DNA of 64,000 bases, from assembly GCF_023499255.1 (NCBI RefSeq), contig NZ_CP092183.1, forward strand, positions 3,778,501 through 3,842,500, written 5' to 3'. Of the stretch, positions 1-8,851 are shown in pieces. Positions within the stretch are counted from its first letter, which is position 1. Each line of letters opens with the position of its first letter. The notes under the pieces were generated by a model. It was not told where the DNA came from. It searched no databases and saw only the letters and a list, made by a program, of their open reading frames with translations. The translations under genes and the position numbers were made by a program. The stretch is from Couchioplanes caeruleus (lineage in GTDB: Bacteria > Actinomycetota > Actinomycetes > Mycobacteriales > Micromonosporaceae).

Positions 1-531
1 CAAAGCCTCCGGGCCGCCGCCGAACGCGATCGCGGCCAGCACCAGCGCGAACCCCAGCATCACCGGACCGGCCGCCAGGACCCACGCCGCCGTCTTCTGG
101 CCCGGGCTCCACCGCGGCGACCCGGAGACCAGCAGCAGGCCGGCGAGCGGGCTGATCACCGGCAGCACCACGGCCCCCGCCGCGAGCAGTGCGACGCCCG
201 CGTACTCCGTACCCGAGGAAGGGACCGCAGCCGGCACCGCGACCTGGGTGACCGGGCGTCGCAGATGGGCGGGCATCCGCCCGCGCCGCGCGGCGGCGGC
301 GAGCGACTCCGGCGATCCCAGCCGGCGCAGCACCGGCGACGGATCACCCTGCGGGTCGGCCCCGGCGGCCCGGCGCATCGCGATGTGGTCGGCGACGGTC
401 GTCATGAGCTCGTCCCGCAGATCGGGCTCGAGGTCCTCGGTGGCCGCCCACAGCGCGGCCAGGTAATCGAGGACGAGCACATCCGAATGAGCCAGCGGCG
501 CGGTGTCGGAAGAATAAGGCCCGGATGTCAT
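1..531 (-). CDS. Permease-prefix (HAAS/DUF1700-like) membrane protein, 3' part missing
   Basis: The gene starts at an ATG preceded by a good AGGGGG ribosome binding site (6-nt spacing) and runs off the left edge, so only the first 177 residues are visible. Residues about 17-90 are a soluble helical region with a Y-L-A-A-L-W pattern, followed by acidic and basic residues and a conserved-looking R-R-L-G-S-P-E turn near residue 70. This resembles the HAAS/permease-prefix domain found on small membrane proteins that are often co-transcribed with PadR regulators. Two hydrophobic segments follow (about 110-137 and 149-173). The family assignment is by pattern only. No partner gene is visible because the upstream neighbour is divergent and the downstream side is outside the window. 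Confidence 0.6.
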   Translation of the reverse strand, partial: MTSGPYSSDTAPLAHSDVLVLDYLAALWAATEDLEPDLRDELMTTVADHIAMRRAAGADPQGDPSPVLRRLGSPESLAAAARRGRMPAHLRRPVTQVAVPAAVPSSGTEYAGVALLAAGAVVLPVISPLAGLLLVSGSPRWSPGQKTAAWVLAAGPVMLGFALVLAAIAFGGGPEAL

Positions 532-849
532 CGAAATCCCCCTGAGAACTGAAGCCGGCACAGTGCGGCCAGCATCGCCGAGGGGGTACGCCGGGCACAT
601 CCGGCCGGGGACGGGCCTCGTGCTGCCCACCCTCTGCCTTTCGGCCGACCCGGAACGCGATGCGTCCGGCGGCCGGCACGACGCCGAGGAAGCCGTCGCG
701 AAGGACGGTGAGGCGTTGTCGCCGGGGTAGGGATGTCCGCGGGGCACTCCCTTGTCCGTTTCGCGGATGGCCGCGGCGGCCCGGGTCCGGCACGGTGGGC
801 TCGTGGACGCGGGGGATCTTGCCGGCTGGGGCGGTGGCGGAGGTTTTCC

Positions 850-876
850 TAACCCGGGCGGCGGGCGCGCCGATGC
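850..876 (+). promoter_or_regulatory. Candidate FliA/WhiG-type promoter for the GGDEF-EAL gene
   Basis: TAAC (850-853), exactly 15 nt, then GCCGATGC (869-876). The FliA/WhiG consensus is TAAA-N15-GCCGATAA. The -10-like element ends 7 nt before the ATG at 884, and there is no ribosome binding site in between, so a leaderless mRNA would result. The match is imperfect in both boxes. The rest of the 352-nt gap (532-883) shows nothing else I can name. Confidence 0.4.
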
Positions 877-883
877 TTGCGGT

Positions 884-3190
884 ATGGCCGAGGACGGGCG
901 GGTGCCCCTGCGCTGGGTGTGGATCACCCTGGGCCTCGTCGTCGCCAGTTCCGTGTGGTTCCTGTTCTGGGTGACCATCGGGGCCGGGTCGGTCGCCATC
1001 GCTTACGTGGCCGTGCCGCTCGGCGGGGTGGTCGCCGTCGCCGCGCTGTACGACCTGTGGCGCGCGGTCCGCGGCAACCGGCCGGCCCGGCAGTTCTGGG
1101 GCTGCCTGCTCGTCGGCGCGGTGTCCATGACCGTGGGGTACGTCCTCATGGCGGTCAACGCGTTCCGGTTCTCCGTCGGCGGCTACACGCCGAGCATGCC
1201 GCTCTCCGCCGCCGCCGCGGTCGGGCTGGGGTTCGCGCTGGTGATGTGGGCGGTCGCGCGGGTGCCGGTCGGCACCTCGGGCACCGGGCAGCGCCGCCGG
1301 ATGTACCTGGACCGGACCATCGCGTTCCTGGGCTGCGCCACGCTGCTGTGGCATTTCGGGATGGCGCCGATGCTGACGGCCGACGAGCGGTGGGCGCCGC
1401 AGACCCTCGTCCTGATCGGGCTGGCGTTCGTGCTGTCGATCGCGGGCATCACCAAGGTGGCGTACCTGGGTGAGGGGCCGGTGGACCGTACGGCCCTGCG
1501 CCTGGTCGCCGCGATGAGCCTGACCGCCGCGGGAGTGGCCGTCCTCGCCGCCACGTACGGTAACGCCGGCGGCCCGCCGTCACAGGCCGTGGTCCTCCCG
1601 CTGGCCCCGCTCATGCTCGTGCTGGCCGTCCGGGTGCAGAGCAACGCGTTCGCGGGTGCCCGCCGCTCCCCGCGGTCGTCCTCGTCGCTGCTGCCGTACC
1701 TGGCGGTGGCCGCCGTGGACCTGCCGCTCGTGGCGGTGGCCACGGGACACCTGAAGTGGCCGGGCCGGGTGGTGATCCTGGCGGCCGTCGCGGTCAGCGT
1801 CCTGGTGATCATCCGGCAGTTCCTCGCGTTCCGTGACAACAGCCGGTTGCTCTACGCCCTGCGTGCCAAGGAGGAGCGGCTGCAGCACGAGGTCAGCCAC
1901 GACGGCCTGACCGGCCTGGCCAACCGGGCGTGGTTCCGCGACCGGCTGCAGAGCGCGCTCGCCTCCGGGGCGGGCGCCACCGTGCTGCTCGTGGACCTCG
2001 ACGACTTCAAGGCGGTCAACGACTCGCTGGGCCACGACGTGGGCGACGAGCTGCTCGTCTCGCTGGCCGCTCTGCTGCGGGAGGTCACCGGCGGCGACGG
2101 GATGCCGGTGCGCATCGGCGGCGACGAGTTCGCGGTGCTGCTGGCCGGCGGCACGACGGTGGGGGAGACGGTGGCCCAGCGCATCCTGGATGCACTGACC
2201 GAGCCGATCAGCGCCCACCAGCTGCTGGTGCAGGCCAGTATCGGCATCGCCACGGCCGCCCCGGAGGCCACTCTGGACAGCGTGCTGCGCGAGGCGGACG
2301 TGGCCATGTACGCGGCCAAGCAGCGTGGCAAGGCGGCGTACGTGCGCTATCTGCCCGGCATGGCGGAGCCCGTCCTGGCGCACATGCGTCTCGGCGGGGA
2401 GCTGCGCCGCGCGCTGGACGCGGGCGAGTTCCACGTCGTCTACCAGCCCGTGATGGCGCTGGGTACCGGCGTGGTCATCGGGGTGGAGGCGCTGGTGCGC
2501 TGGCAGCACCCCCAGCGGGGCCTGGTGCCGCCGGTCGAGTTCATCCCGGCGGCGGAGCGGACCGGCCTGATCGTGGAGCTGGGCCGGTTCGTGCTGCGCG
2601 AGACGTGCCGGCAGACGGCGGCGTGGCTGGCCGAGTTCGGACCGGACGTGCTGCAGAAGCCGGGCGTGAACGTGTCCGCCCGCCAGCTGCACGACCCGGG
2701 CTTCGTCGCGGACGTGATGGCCGCCCTCGGCGACCACGGGCTCACCCCGGACCGCCTGGTGCTCGAGCTGACCGAGTCGGCGGCGCTGCGCGGCGGGCAG
2801 ATCTCCCGGACCCTGCACGAGCTGGACCGGCTGGGCGTCAAGCTCGCGCTGGACGACTTCGGTACGGGCGAGTCGTCGCTGAGCCTGCTGCGGGCGTTCC
2901 CCGTGGCGATCGTCAAGCTGGACAAGTCCTTCGTGGACGGCATCGAGGTGGAGGACGCGAGCCCGGCGGCGCGCGACGCCCGCCAGGCGGTGGCCCACGC
3001 GGTGATCCAGATGGCCGGCGCGCTCGGCCTGGACGCGGTGGCCGAGGGCATCGAGAACGAGGCGCAGGCCGCCCGGCTCCGGGAGCTCGGGTACACGCTC
3101 GGGCAGGGCTACCTGCTCGCGCGGCCGATGCCGGCGGCGGAGATGACGAAGCTCCTCGCCGCCCAGCGCAGCGCCGTCACCGCCGGCTGA
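884..3190 (+). CDS. Membrane-bound GGDEF-EAL c-di-GMP cyclase/phosphodiesterase
   Basis: This 768-residue protein makes and/or degrades the second messenger cyclic di-GMP at the membrane. The N-terminal 300 residues hold about eight hydrophobic helices, a MASE-like sensor. A GGDEF domain follows, with an intact G-G-D-E-F near residue 412 and the D-L-D-D-F-K substrate loop before it. The EAL domain has E-A-L at about 535, a V-N-V-S-A-R-Q-L stretch, the D-D-F-G-T-G loop and the late E-G-I-E motif, so both active sites look complete. An upstream in-frame start at 752 exists, but the added 44 residues are glycine-rich and non-conserved-looking; the ATG at 884 begins just before the first membrane helix. 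It has its own promoter candidate and no operon partner. Net activity cannot be told from sequence. Confidence 0.92.
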   Translation: MAEDGRVPLRWVWITLGLVVASSVWFLFWVTIGAGSVAIAYVAVPLGGVVAVAALYDLWRAVRGNRPARQFWGCLLVGAVSMTVGYVLMAVNAFRFSVGGYTPSMPLSAAAAVGLGFALVMWAVARVPVGTSGTGQRRRMYLDRTIAFLGCATLLWHFGMAPMLTADERWAPQTLVLIGLAFVLSIAGITKVAYLGEGPVDRTALRLVAAMSLTAAGVAVLAATYGNAGGPPSQAVVLPLAPLMLVLAVRVQSNAFAGARRSPRSSSSLLPYLAVAAVDLPLVAVATGHLKWPGRVVILAAVAVSVLVIIRQFLAFRDNSRLLYALRAKEERLQHEVSHDGLTGLANRAWFRDRLQSALASGAGATVLLVDLDDFKAVNDSLGHDVGDELLVSLAALLREVTGGDGMPVRIGGDEFAVLLAGGTTVGETVAQRILDALTEPISAHQLLVQASIGIATAAPEATLDSVLREADVAMYAAKQRGKAAYVRYLPGMAEPVLAHMRLGGELRRALDAGEFHVVYQPVMALGTGVVIGVEALVRWQHPQRGLVPPVEFIPAAERTGLIVELGRFVLRETCRQTAAWLAEFGPDVLQKPGVNVSARQLHDPGFVADVMAALGDHGLTPDRLVLELTESAALRGGQISRTLHELDRLGVKLALDDFGTGESSLSLLRAFPVAIVKLDKSFVDGIEVEDASPAARDARQAVAHAVIQMAGALGLDAVAEGIENEAQAARLRELGYTLGQGYLLARPMPAAEMTKLLAAQRSAVTAG

Positions 3191-3493
3191 CGGGCGCCGG
3201 CCGGCCGCTGAGGCCCGCGGGAAAACCGGCTGCCTGCCGCCGGACCGTCCGCGTACTGTCCATTTCGATTGCTTTCACGGTGCCTTGCCGCCCGCCGCAT
3301 CGGAACTTTTGAATTTTTCGAAGATTCTTTTCGCCACGGCGGCGAAACCTGTGGTTAACATCAGCAAGCGATACCGCTCGATGCAGCAAAAGTGATCCGG
3401 AGTGGAGCCCGGCCCCGTGGCCGCCTCCCGGCCGGTCACTTCCGCATGCCCAACGACCATCGACGCACCATCGATCGGGAGGCAGTGCAAGCG
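3191..3493. other. Intergenic region with an AT-rich patch
   Basis: 303 nt without a gene. Positions 3306-3332 are strikingly AT-rich for this genome (runs of T with a central TTCGAA and an imperfect GAAT...ATTC inverted repeat at 3309-3325). A short hairpin follows around 3330-3347 (TTCGCC/GGCGAA). This is the likely promoter and operator region for the sugar isomerase/dehydrogenase operon. I cannot name the regulator. Confidence 0.4.
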
Positions 3494-4417
3494 ATGCAGA
3501 ACGAGTTCACCGTCAGCCGCCGACACCTGCTCGGCGCCGCCGCCGTCGGCGCGGCCGCGATCGGCACCTCGGCGATCGGCGCCGCACCCGCCGGGGCCAC
3601 CGGCCGGGGCGGCCGCCCGTCGCGGGTCCCGCGCGACAAGATCAGCGTGCAGCTGTACACGCTGCGCGACCAGCTCGCCATCGACCTCGACGCCAGCCTC
3701 GCCGAGCTGCGCGAGATCGGGTACACCCGCGTCGAGCACGCCGGCTTCGTGGGGCGTACGGCCGCGGAGTTCCGGGCCGCCCTGGACCGGGCCGGCCTGC
3801 GCGCCACCTCCGGCCACGTCGGCATCCCGCAGCCGTTCAACGCGGCGACCTGGGAGGCGGCCCTCGAGGACGCCGCCATCGTCGGCAACAAGTACATCGT
3901 GCACCCGTACTTCGGCACCGGCGCGGACGGCAAGCCGATCCGCGACAGCTCGGTCTACAAGGCCTTCGCCCGCGACCTCAACAAGGCCGGCGCGCTGGCC
4001 CGCAAGCACGGGCTGAGCTTCGGGTACCACAACCACCACAACGAGTTCCTGCGCCAGGACGGCGGCACCCGCACCGGGTACGACGTCCTGACCCGCGAGA
4101 CCGACCCCGGTCTCGTGCACCTCGAGGTGGACCTGTTCTGGGCGTTCCGGGGCGCGCACGACCCGGTCGACCTGATCCACGAGAACCGCGGCCGCATCCG
4201 CCAGGTGCACGTCAAGGACCTGGCCACCTCCGGGAGCTTCGCCGACCCGGGCGACGGCCTGATCGACTTCGCGCGGATCTTCGAGCACTCCCGCGAGGCC
4301 GGCCTCGTGGAGTACATCGTGGAGCGTGACGACGCCGGCAGCCCGCCGCGCAGTCCCGCGGACGCGCTGATCACGGCCGAGGTCGGCTTCGACTACCTCG
4401 ACAATCTTCGGTTCTGA
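3494..4417 (+). CDS. Tat-exported sugar phosphate isomerase/epimerase-family TIM barrel
   Basis: A 307-residue protein of the xylose-isomerase-like TIM barrel family. It starts with a twin-arginine signal: S-R-R-H-L-L followed by an alanine-rich hydrophobic stretch ending near A-G-A (residues 7-36). Metal-binding features typical of the family are visible: E in R-V-E-H-A-G, H in the G-Y-H-N-H-H-N-E run, E-V-D-L-F-W and H-V-K-D. Substrate is unknown; relatives act on keto-sugars or inositol derivatives. I chose the ATG at 3494 because it directly precedes the Tat motif and has GGGAGG 11 nt upstream; an ATG at 3446 is also in frame. The next gene, a secreted sugar dehydrogenase, begins 11 nt after the stop, so both probably act on the same sugar outside the cytoplasm. 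Confidence 0.85.
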   Translation: MQNEFTVSRRHLLGAAAVGAAAIGTSAIGAAPAGATGRGGRPSRVPRDKISVQLYTLRDQLAIDLDASLAELREIGYTRVEHAGFVGRTAAEFRAALDRAGLRATSGHVGIPQPFNAATWEAALEDAAIVGNKYIVHPYFGTGADGKPIRDSSVYKAFARDLNKAGALARKHGLSFGYHNHHNEFLRQDGGTRTGYDVLTRETDPGLVHLEVDLFWAFRGAHDPVDLIHENRGRIRQVHVKDLATSGSFADPGDGLIDFARIFEHSREAGLVEYIVERDDAGSPPRSPADALITAEVGFDYLDNLRF

Positions 4418-4428
4418 GGGGAGAACTG

Positions 4429-6510
4429 ATGAAGCGTGTGCTCACCGCCGTACCCGTCCTCGCGATGGTGGCCACGGCGCTGATGGCGCCCTCGGGTGCG
4501 GTCTCGGCCGCGCCCGCGGCCGCGCCGCCGCCGGACTCCGACTTCCAGAAGGTGACCCTCGACGACTTCCCGGGCGAGCCCATCGCGCTCGCGGTCCTGC
4601 CGGACAAGCGCGTGCTGCACACGGCGCGCAAGGGCCAGGTACGCATCAACGACCCGAAGAGCGGCCGCAACATCCTGGCCGCCACGATCCCGGTGTACCA
4701 GCACGACGAGGAGGGCGTGCAGGGCGTCGCGATCGACCCGGACTTCGCCGCGAACAAGTGGGTGTACATCTACTACTCGCCGGTGCTGAACACGCCCAGC
4801 GACGACCCGTCCACCCCGACGGTGAACGAGGGCGACGCTCCCGAGGAGGGCACCGCCGCCGACTTCGCGCCGTTCAAGGGCGTGATGCGGCTGTCCCGGT
4901 TCAAGCTCAACGGCAACACCCTCGCGCTGAGCACCGAGCAGCGCATCCTCGAGGTGCCCACCGACCGCGGCATCTGCTGCCACGTCGGCGGCAAGATCGA
5001 CTTCGACGGTGCCGGCAACCTGTACCTGTCCACCGGCGACGACACCAACCCGTTCGCCTCGGACGGATACGCGCCGATCGACGAGCGCGCCAACCGCAAC
5101 CCGGCCTTCGACGCGCAGCGCAGCGCTGCCAACACCAACGACCTGCGGGGCAAGATCCTGCGGATCAAGGTCACCGGCAACGGCAGCTACCGCATCCCGA
5201 AGGGCAACCTCTTCAAGCCGGGTACGGCGTACACCCGGCCGGAGATCTACGCGATGGGCGTGCGCAACCCGTTCCGCTTCGCCGTCGACAAGCAGAGCGG
5301 TGTCGTCTACCTGGGCGACTACTCGCCGGACGCGAACTCGCCCGACCCCGAGCGCGGACCGGCCGGGCACGGGCGCTGGATGGCCATCGACAAGCCCGCC
5401 AACTACGGGTGGCCGTACTGCGTGTCCCCGGACATGCCCTACGTGGACTACGACTTCGCCACGCAGACCTCGGGGGAGCCGTTCAACTGCGCGGCACCGG
5501 TCAACGAATCACCGCACAACACCGGCAAGCGCGAGCTGCCGCCGGTGGAGAAGGCCGAGGTCATCTACACGTACGGCCCCAGCGCCGAGTTCCCCGAGCT
5601 GGGCACCGGCGGCATCGGCCCGATGGGCGGGCCGGCGTACCACTACGACGCGGCGAACCCGTCGGCGACGAAGTGGCCCGAGCACTACGACGGCAAGCCG
5701 CTGTTCTACGAGTGGACCCGCGACTACGTCAAGGGCTTCACGCTCGCCCAGGACAACCAGGTCACCGCGATCGAGTCGGTGCTGCCCTCGATCGTGTTCG
5801 ACAACCCGATGGACATGGAGTTCGGCCCGGACGGCTCGCTCTACGTGCTCGAGTACGGCGACGGCTACTTCTCCGAGAACCCGGAGGCGCAGCTCGCCCG
5901 CATCGACTACGTCCGCGGCAACCGCACCCCGATCCCGCGCATCCAGGCGAGCCCGGCACGCGGGGAGGCGCCGCTGACGGTCACCTTCACCAGCACCGGC
6001 ACCACCGACCCGGACGGCGACTCGCTGCGGTACGCGTGGGACTTCAACGCGGACGGCGTGGTCGACTCCCGGCAGCCCAACGCGGTCTACACGTTCACCG
6101 AGAACGGCAACTACCGGCCGACGCTCAAGGTCACCGACCCCACCGGGCGCTGGGCGTCCGCGGAGGTGATCCTGCCGGTCGGCACGCTCGCGCCGCAGGT
6201 CAGCTTCGTGACCCCGACCGAGGACCAGCCGTTCGAGTTCGGCGACACGGTGAACTTCCAGGTGACGGTCGTCGACGACCAGCCGGTCGACTGCTCCCGG
6301 GTGACGGTCACCTACATCCTGGGCCACGACCAGCACGGGCACCCGCTGTCCACGGCGTCCGGCTGCAGCGGCTCCATCACCACGTTCGTCGACGGCGGCC
6401 ACGCCGGCGCGGACAACCTCACCGCGGTGTTCGTGGCGGAGTACACCGACACCGGCACCCCGCCGCAGAGCGGCTCGGACACGGTGGTGCTCACCCCGTC
6501 CGGCTCCTGA
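4429..6510 (+). CDS. Secreted PQQ-type sugar (glucose/sorbosone) dehydrogenase with PKD domain
   Basis: A 693-residue exported protein. A classical signal peptide occupies residues 1-30. The main part is a six-bladed beta-propeller of the soluble glucose/sorbosone dehydrogenase family: the L-P-D-K-R opening, G-V-Q-G-V-A-I-D-P-D-F, the H-V-G-G-K-I-D-F metal/PQQ region, G-V-R-N-P-F-R and the late G-P-D-G-S-L-Y-V-L-E-Y-G blade are all present. After about residue 500 there is a PKD domain (D-P-D-G-D-S then Y-T-F-x-x-x-G) and a C-terminal beta-rich segment. These enzymes oxidise sugars with PQQ; no PQQ synthesis genes are in the window, so the cofactor source is unknown. Start ATG has GAGGGGAG at good spacing. 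It is co-transcribed with the upstream isomerase-like gene and ends at a strong hairpin. Confidence 0.88.
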   Translation: MKRVLTAVPVLAMVATALMAPSGAVSAAPAAAPPPDSDFQKVTLDDFPGEPIALAVLPDKRVLHTARKGQVRINDPKSGRNILAATIPVYQHDEEGVQGVAIDPDFAANKWVYIYYSPVLNTPSDDPSTPTVNEGDAPEEGTAADFAPFKGVMRLSRFKLNGNTLALSTEQRILEVPTDRGICCHVGGKIDFDGAGNLYLSTGDDTNPFASDGYAPIDERANRNPAFDAQRSAANTNDLRGKILRIKVTGNGSYRIPKGNLFKPGTAYTRPEIYAMGVRNPFRFAVDKQSGVVYLGDYSPDANSPDPERGPAGHGRWMAIDKPANYGWPYCVSPDMPYVDYDFATQTSGEPFNCAAPVNESPHNTGKRELPPVEKAEVIYTYGPSAEFPELGTGGIGPMGGPAYHYDAANPSATKWPEHYDGKPLFYEWTRDYVKGFTLAQDNQVTAIESVLPSIVFDNPMDMEFGPDGSLYVLEYGDGYFSENPEAQLARIDYVRGNRTPIPRIQASPARGEAPLTVTFTSTGTTDPDGDSLRYAWDFNADGVVDSRQPNAVYTFTENGNYRPTLKVTDPTGRWASAEVILPVGTLAPQVSFVTPTEDQPFEFGDTVNFQVTVVDDQPVDCSRVTVTYILGHDQHGHPLSTASGCSGSITTFVDGGHAGADNLTAVFVAEYTDTGTPPQSGSDTVVLTPSGS

Positions 6511-6526
6511 GGCATCTTGTACGCGG

Positions 6527-6559
6527 CGGCCGGGCTCCCCTTCCGTGGGGGCCCGGCCG
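6527..6559 (+). terminator. Rho-independent-type terminator
   Basis: Stem of nine paired bases (CGGCCGGGC with GCCCGGCCG) extended by a CCCC/GGGG pairing across one bulged T, with a 6-nt loop. TTCTT follows closely. It lies 16 nt after the sugar dehydrogenase stop. Confidence 0.8.
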
Positions 6560-6610
6560 TTCTTGGGCGTTTCGGTCCCATCCGCTGCGCCGGTCCGCCA
6601 CGCTGAGGGG

Positions 6611-7378
6611 ATGGAGGTGCACCTGGCGTCGTGGTGGGCGCAGTTCCTGGAAGCGTCCGACAGTTACGACCGGGCGTACCTGTGTGAGGGGCTCGCGGAT
6701 CTGATCGGGCCGCACATCGGGGCCCCGCTGCTGCGCCGCGAGGTCAAGAACGCGGCGGACGCCGTCATCCGCCACCTGGAGCGGCCCGGCAGCCAGGAAC
6801 GCGCCGAGTCGGCCGCCGAGGCCACCGACCGGCTCGCCCGTACCCTCGAGCGCATCGCGGACCGCTCCACCGGCAGCGCCATCGCCACCGACGAGGCCGC
6901 CATCGTGCTCGACGCCCTGCGCGGCCGCTACGCCGAGGCGGCGGAAGCGGCGGAGCGGCTCGTGGGCCGGGCCAAGCTGCAACGGCTGTTCCTCACGGCG
7001 CTGCGCCTCGAACGCTTCGACATCCCCATGGCCGTACGCCTGCTCGACGGCGGCCAGTCGCCCCGCGAGGCGGTCCGCTCCGGGCACCTGATCGGCCGCT
7101 ACAGCTGGTGGCCGTCCTGGCTGCTGCGCGTCGTCACCGAACGGGCCCTGGCCGGCACCCTCGACGAGGAGACGGTCGCCGCCCTCGACAAGTGCGCGTA
7201 CGCCGAACTCAGCCCCATCCAGGCCAACCTCGCCCGCAAGCTCCTCAGCGGCAACGACCGCCTGATCGACACGGCCGCGAACCGCCTCACCGACCTGGGC
7301 GAGCCGGACGCCGCGGCCCGGCTGCGCGAGGGCGACCTGACCGCGGTCGCCCTGGCCGTCCGCCTCGTCTCGATGTGA
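6611..7378 (+). CDS. Conserved-looking protein of unknown function, 255 aa
   Basis: I do not recognise a family. The protein is soluble and almost entirely helical, with a heptad-like region around residues 60-110 rich in E, R and A, and a tryptophan-rich turn (S-W-W-P-S-W) near residue 165. No signal peptide or metal-binding motif is visible. I start at the ATG at 6611 because the upstream 22 codons overlap the terminator of the preceding gene and lack coding character. GAGGGG directly abuts this ATG, too close to act as a normal ribosome binding site, so initiation may be leaderless. Codon use matches the neighbours. It is monocistronic. Confidence 0.65.
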   Translation: MEVHLASWWAQFLEASDSYDRAYLCEGLADLIGPHIGAPLLRREVKNAADAVIRHLERPGSQERAESAAEATDRLARTLERIADRSTGSAIATDEAAIVLDALRGRYAEAAEAAERLVGRAKLQRLFLTALRLERFDIPMAVRLLDGGQSPREAVRSGHLIGRYSWWPSWLLRVVTERALAGTLDEETVAALDKCAYAELSPIQANLARKLLSGNDRLIDTAANRLTDLGEPDAAARLREGDLTAVALAVRLVSM

Positions 7379-7391
7379 CGGGCCGCCGCGC

Positions 7392-7419
7392 TTGACAGCC
7401 GCAGCCGCCCGCGTAGGAG
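7392..7419 (+). promoter_or_regulatory. Candidate housekeeping promoter of the aminotransferase gene
   Basis: TTGACA (7392-7397), 16-nt spacer, then TAGGAG (7414-7419). The perfect -35 hexamer and the GAGGAGG ribosome binding site ahead of the ATG at 7448 place it well. Confidence 0.6.
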
Positions 7420-7447
7420 ACTCATGGCCTCGTACGAGGAGGCTGCC

Positions 7448-8752
7448 ATGACCGACGACCTGCTGGCCCGCCACCGCGCGGTGCTGCCCTCCTGGGTCAC
7501 CACCTACTACGGCGACGACGCGATCGAGCTGGTCTCCGGCTCCGGGCGCCGGGTCACCGACGGCTCCGGGCGGACCTACCTCGACTTCTTCGGCGGCGTG
7601 CTGACGACCATGCTCGGCCACGACATCCCCGAGGTCCGCGAGGCGGTCGAGCGGCAGCTCGCCACCGGCATCGTGCACAGCTCCACGCTGTACCTCATCC
7701 GGCAGCAGGTCGAGCTCGCCGAGAAGATCGCCCGGCTCTCCGGCATCCCGGACGCCCGGGTGTTCTTCGCCAACTCCGGCACCGAGGCCAACGAGGCGGC
7801 CCTGCTGTGCGCCACCAACCACCGCCGGTCCAACCAGATCCTCGCGATCCGCAACAGCTACCACGGCCGTACCTTCGGCGCGATGGCGGTCACCGGGCAC
7901 CGCAGCTGGTCGGCGAGCGGCCTGAGCCCCTTGACGGTCAGCTGGCTGCCCTCCGGCGACCGGCTCCGCGGCCGGATGGCCGGGCTCTGCGACGCCGAGC
8001 ACGTCGACGCGGCCGTCGAGGACCTGCGCGAGGTCCTCGCCACCACCACGGCCGGCGACGTGGCGGCGCTGATCGCCGAGCCGATCCAGGGCGTCGGCGG
8101 CTTCGTGCACGGGCCGGACGGGCTGCTCGGCGCGCTCAAGAAGGAGCTCGACAACCACGGCATCCTGCTCATCGCCGACGAGGTGCAGACCGGCTGGGGG
8201 CGTACCGGCGACCACTTCTGGGGCTATCAGGCGCACGACGTGGTGCCGGACCTCATCACGTTCGCCAAGGGCATCGGCAACGGCTTCGCCCTCGCCGGCG
8301 TGGTGGGGCGCGCCGACCTGCTGAACGCGGTCCCGGGGACCAGCTTCTCCACGTTCGGCGGCAACCCGGTCGCGACGGCCGCGGGCAACGCCGTCCTCGA
8401 CTACGTCCTGAGCCACGACCTGCAGGCCAACGCCAAGCGGGTCGGCACCATCCTGCTCGACGGCCTGCGCGCCGCGGCGGCGGACAGCCCGATCGTCGCC
8501 GAGGTCCGGGGCCGGGGCCTGATGATCGCCTTCGAGCTCACCCGCCCGGGCACCACCGAGCCGGACCCGGTGGCCACCCTGCGCGTCTTCGACGAGTGCC
8601 GCAAGGGCGGCCTGCTGGTCGGCAAGGGCGGCCTGTACGGCAACGTCATCCGCATGGGGCCGCCGCTGACGCTGACGCAGGAGGAGGCCCGCGAAGGCCT
8701 GGCCATCCTCGTCGCGGCGATCCGGGAGATCGATGAACACGAGCGGGCGTGA
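7448..8752 (+). CDS. Class III PLP-dependent aminotransferase
   Basis: A 434-residue fold-type I aminotransferase of the class III (ornithine/GABA/alanine-glyoxylate 2) group. The PLP-binding pattern is complete: N-S-G-T-E-A-N-E-A near residue 108, Y-H-G-R-T aromatic stacking region, I-A-D-E-V-Q-T-G-W-G-R-T-G with the pyridine-nitrogen Asp, and the Schiff-base Lys in F-A-K-G-I-G-N-G near residue 275. The F-S-T-F-G-G-N-P loop is also typical. Substrate cannot be fixed from sequence; an AGXT2-like or amino-acid:pyruvate enzyme is most likely. I chose ATG 7448 rather than 7424, because GAGGAGG sits 6 nt upstream of it. It has its own promoter and no clear operon partner. Confidence 0.9.
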   Translation: MTDDLLARHRAVLPSWVTTYYGDDAIELVSGSGRRVTDGSGRTYLDFFGGVLTTMLGHDIPEVREAVERQLATGIVHSSTLYLIRQQVELAEKIARLSGIPDARVFFANSGTEANEAALLCATNHRRSNQILAIRNSYHGRTFGAMAVTGHRSWSASGLSPLTVSWLPSGDRLRGRMAGLCDAEHVDAAVEDLREVLATTTAGDVAALIAEPIQGVGGFVHGPDGLLGALKKELDNHGILLIADEVQTGWGRTGDHFWGYQAHDVVPDLITFAKGIGNGFALAGVVGRADLLNAVPGTSFSTFGGNPVATAAGNAVLDYVLSHDLQANAKRVGTILLDGLRAAAADSPIVAEVRGRGLMIAFELTRPGTTEPDPVATLRVFDECRKGGLLVGKGGLYGNVIRMGPPLTLTQEEAREGLAILVAAIREIDEHERA

Positions 8753-8851
8753 CGGTCCGGCGAACTTCGCGCCACGCCGCGGCCACCGCCCACGGAACTC
8801 TCAGACAGACGTCGCCCGGGTCTTCAACCCGCTCGACCGCGGGGAAATCAT

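Noticed and set aside
6491-8740. Minus-strand open frame of about 750 codons over the unknown gene and aminotransferase
   Set aside because: Shadow frame; the aminotransferase motifs are on the plus strand.
8753-8851. PHO box upstream of pit
   Set aside because: No tandem GTTCACC-like repeats are present in the leader.
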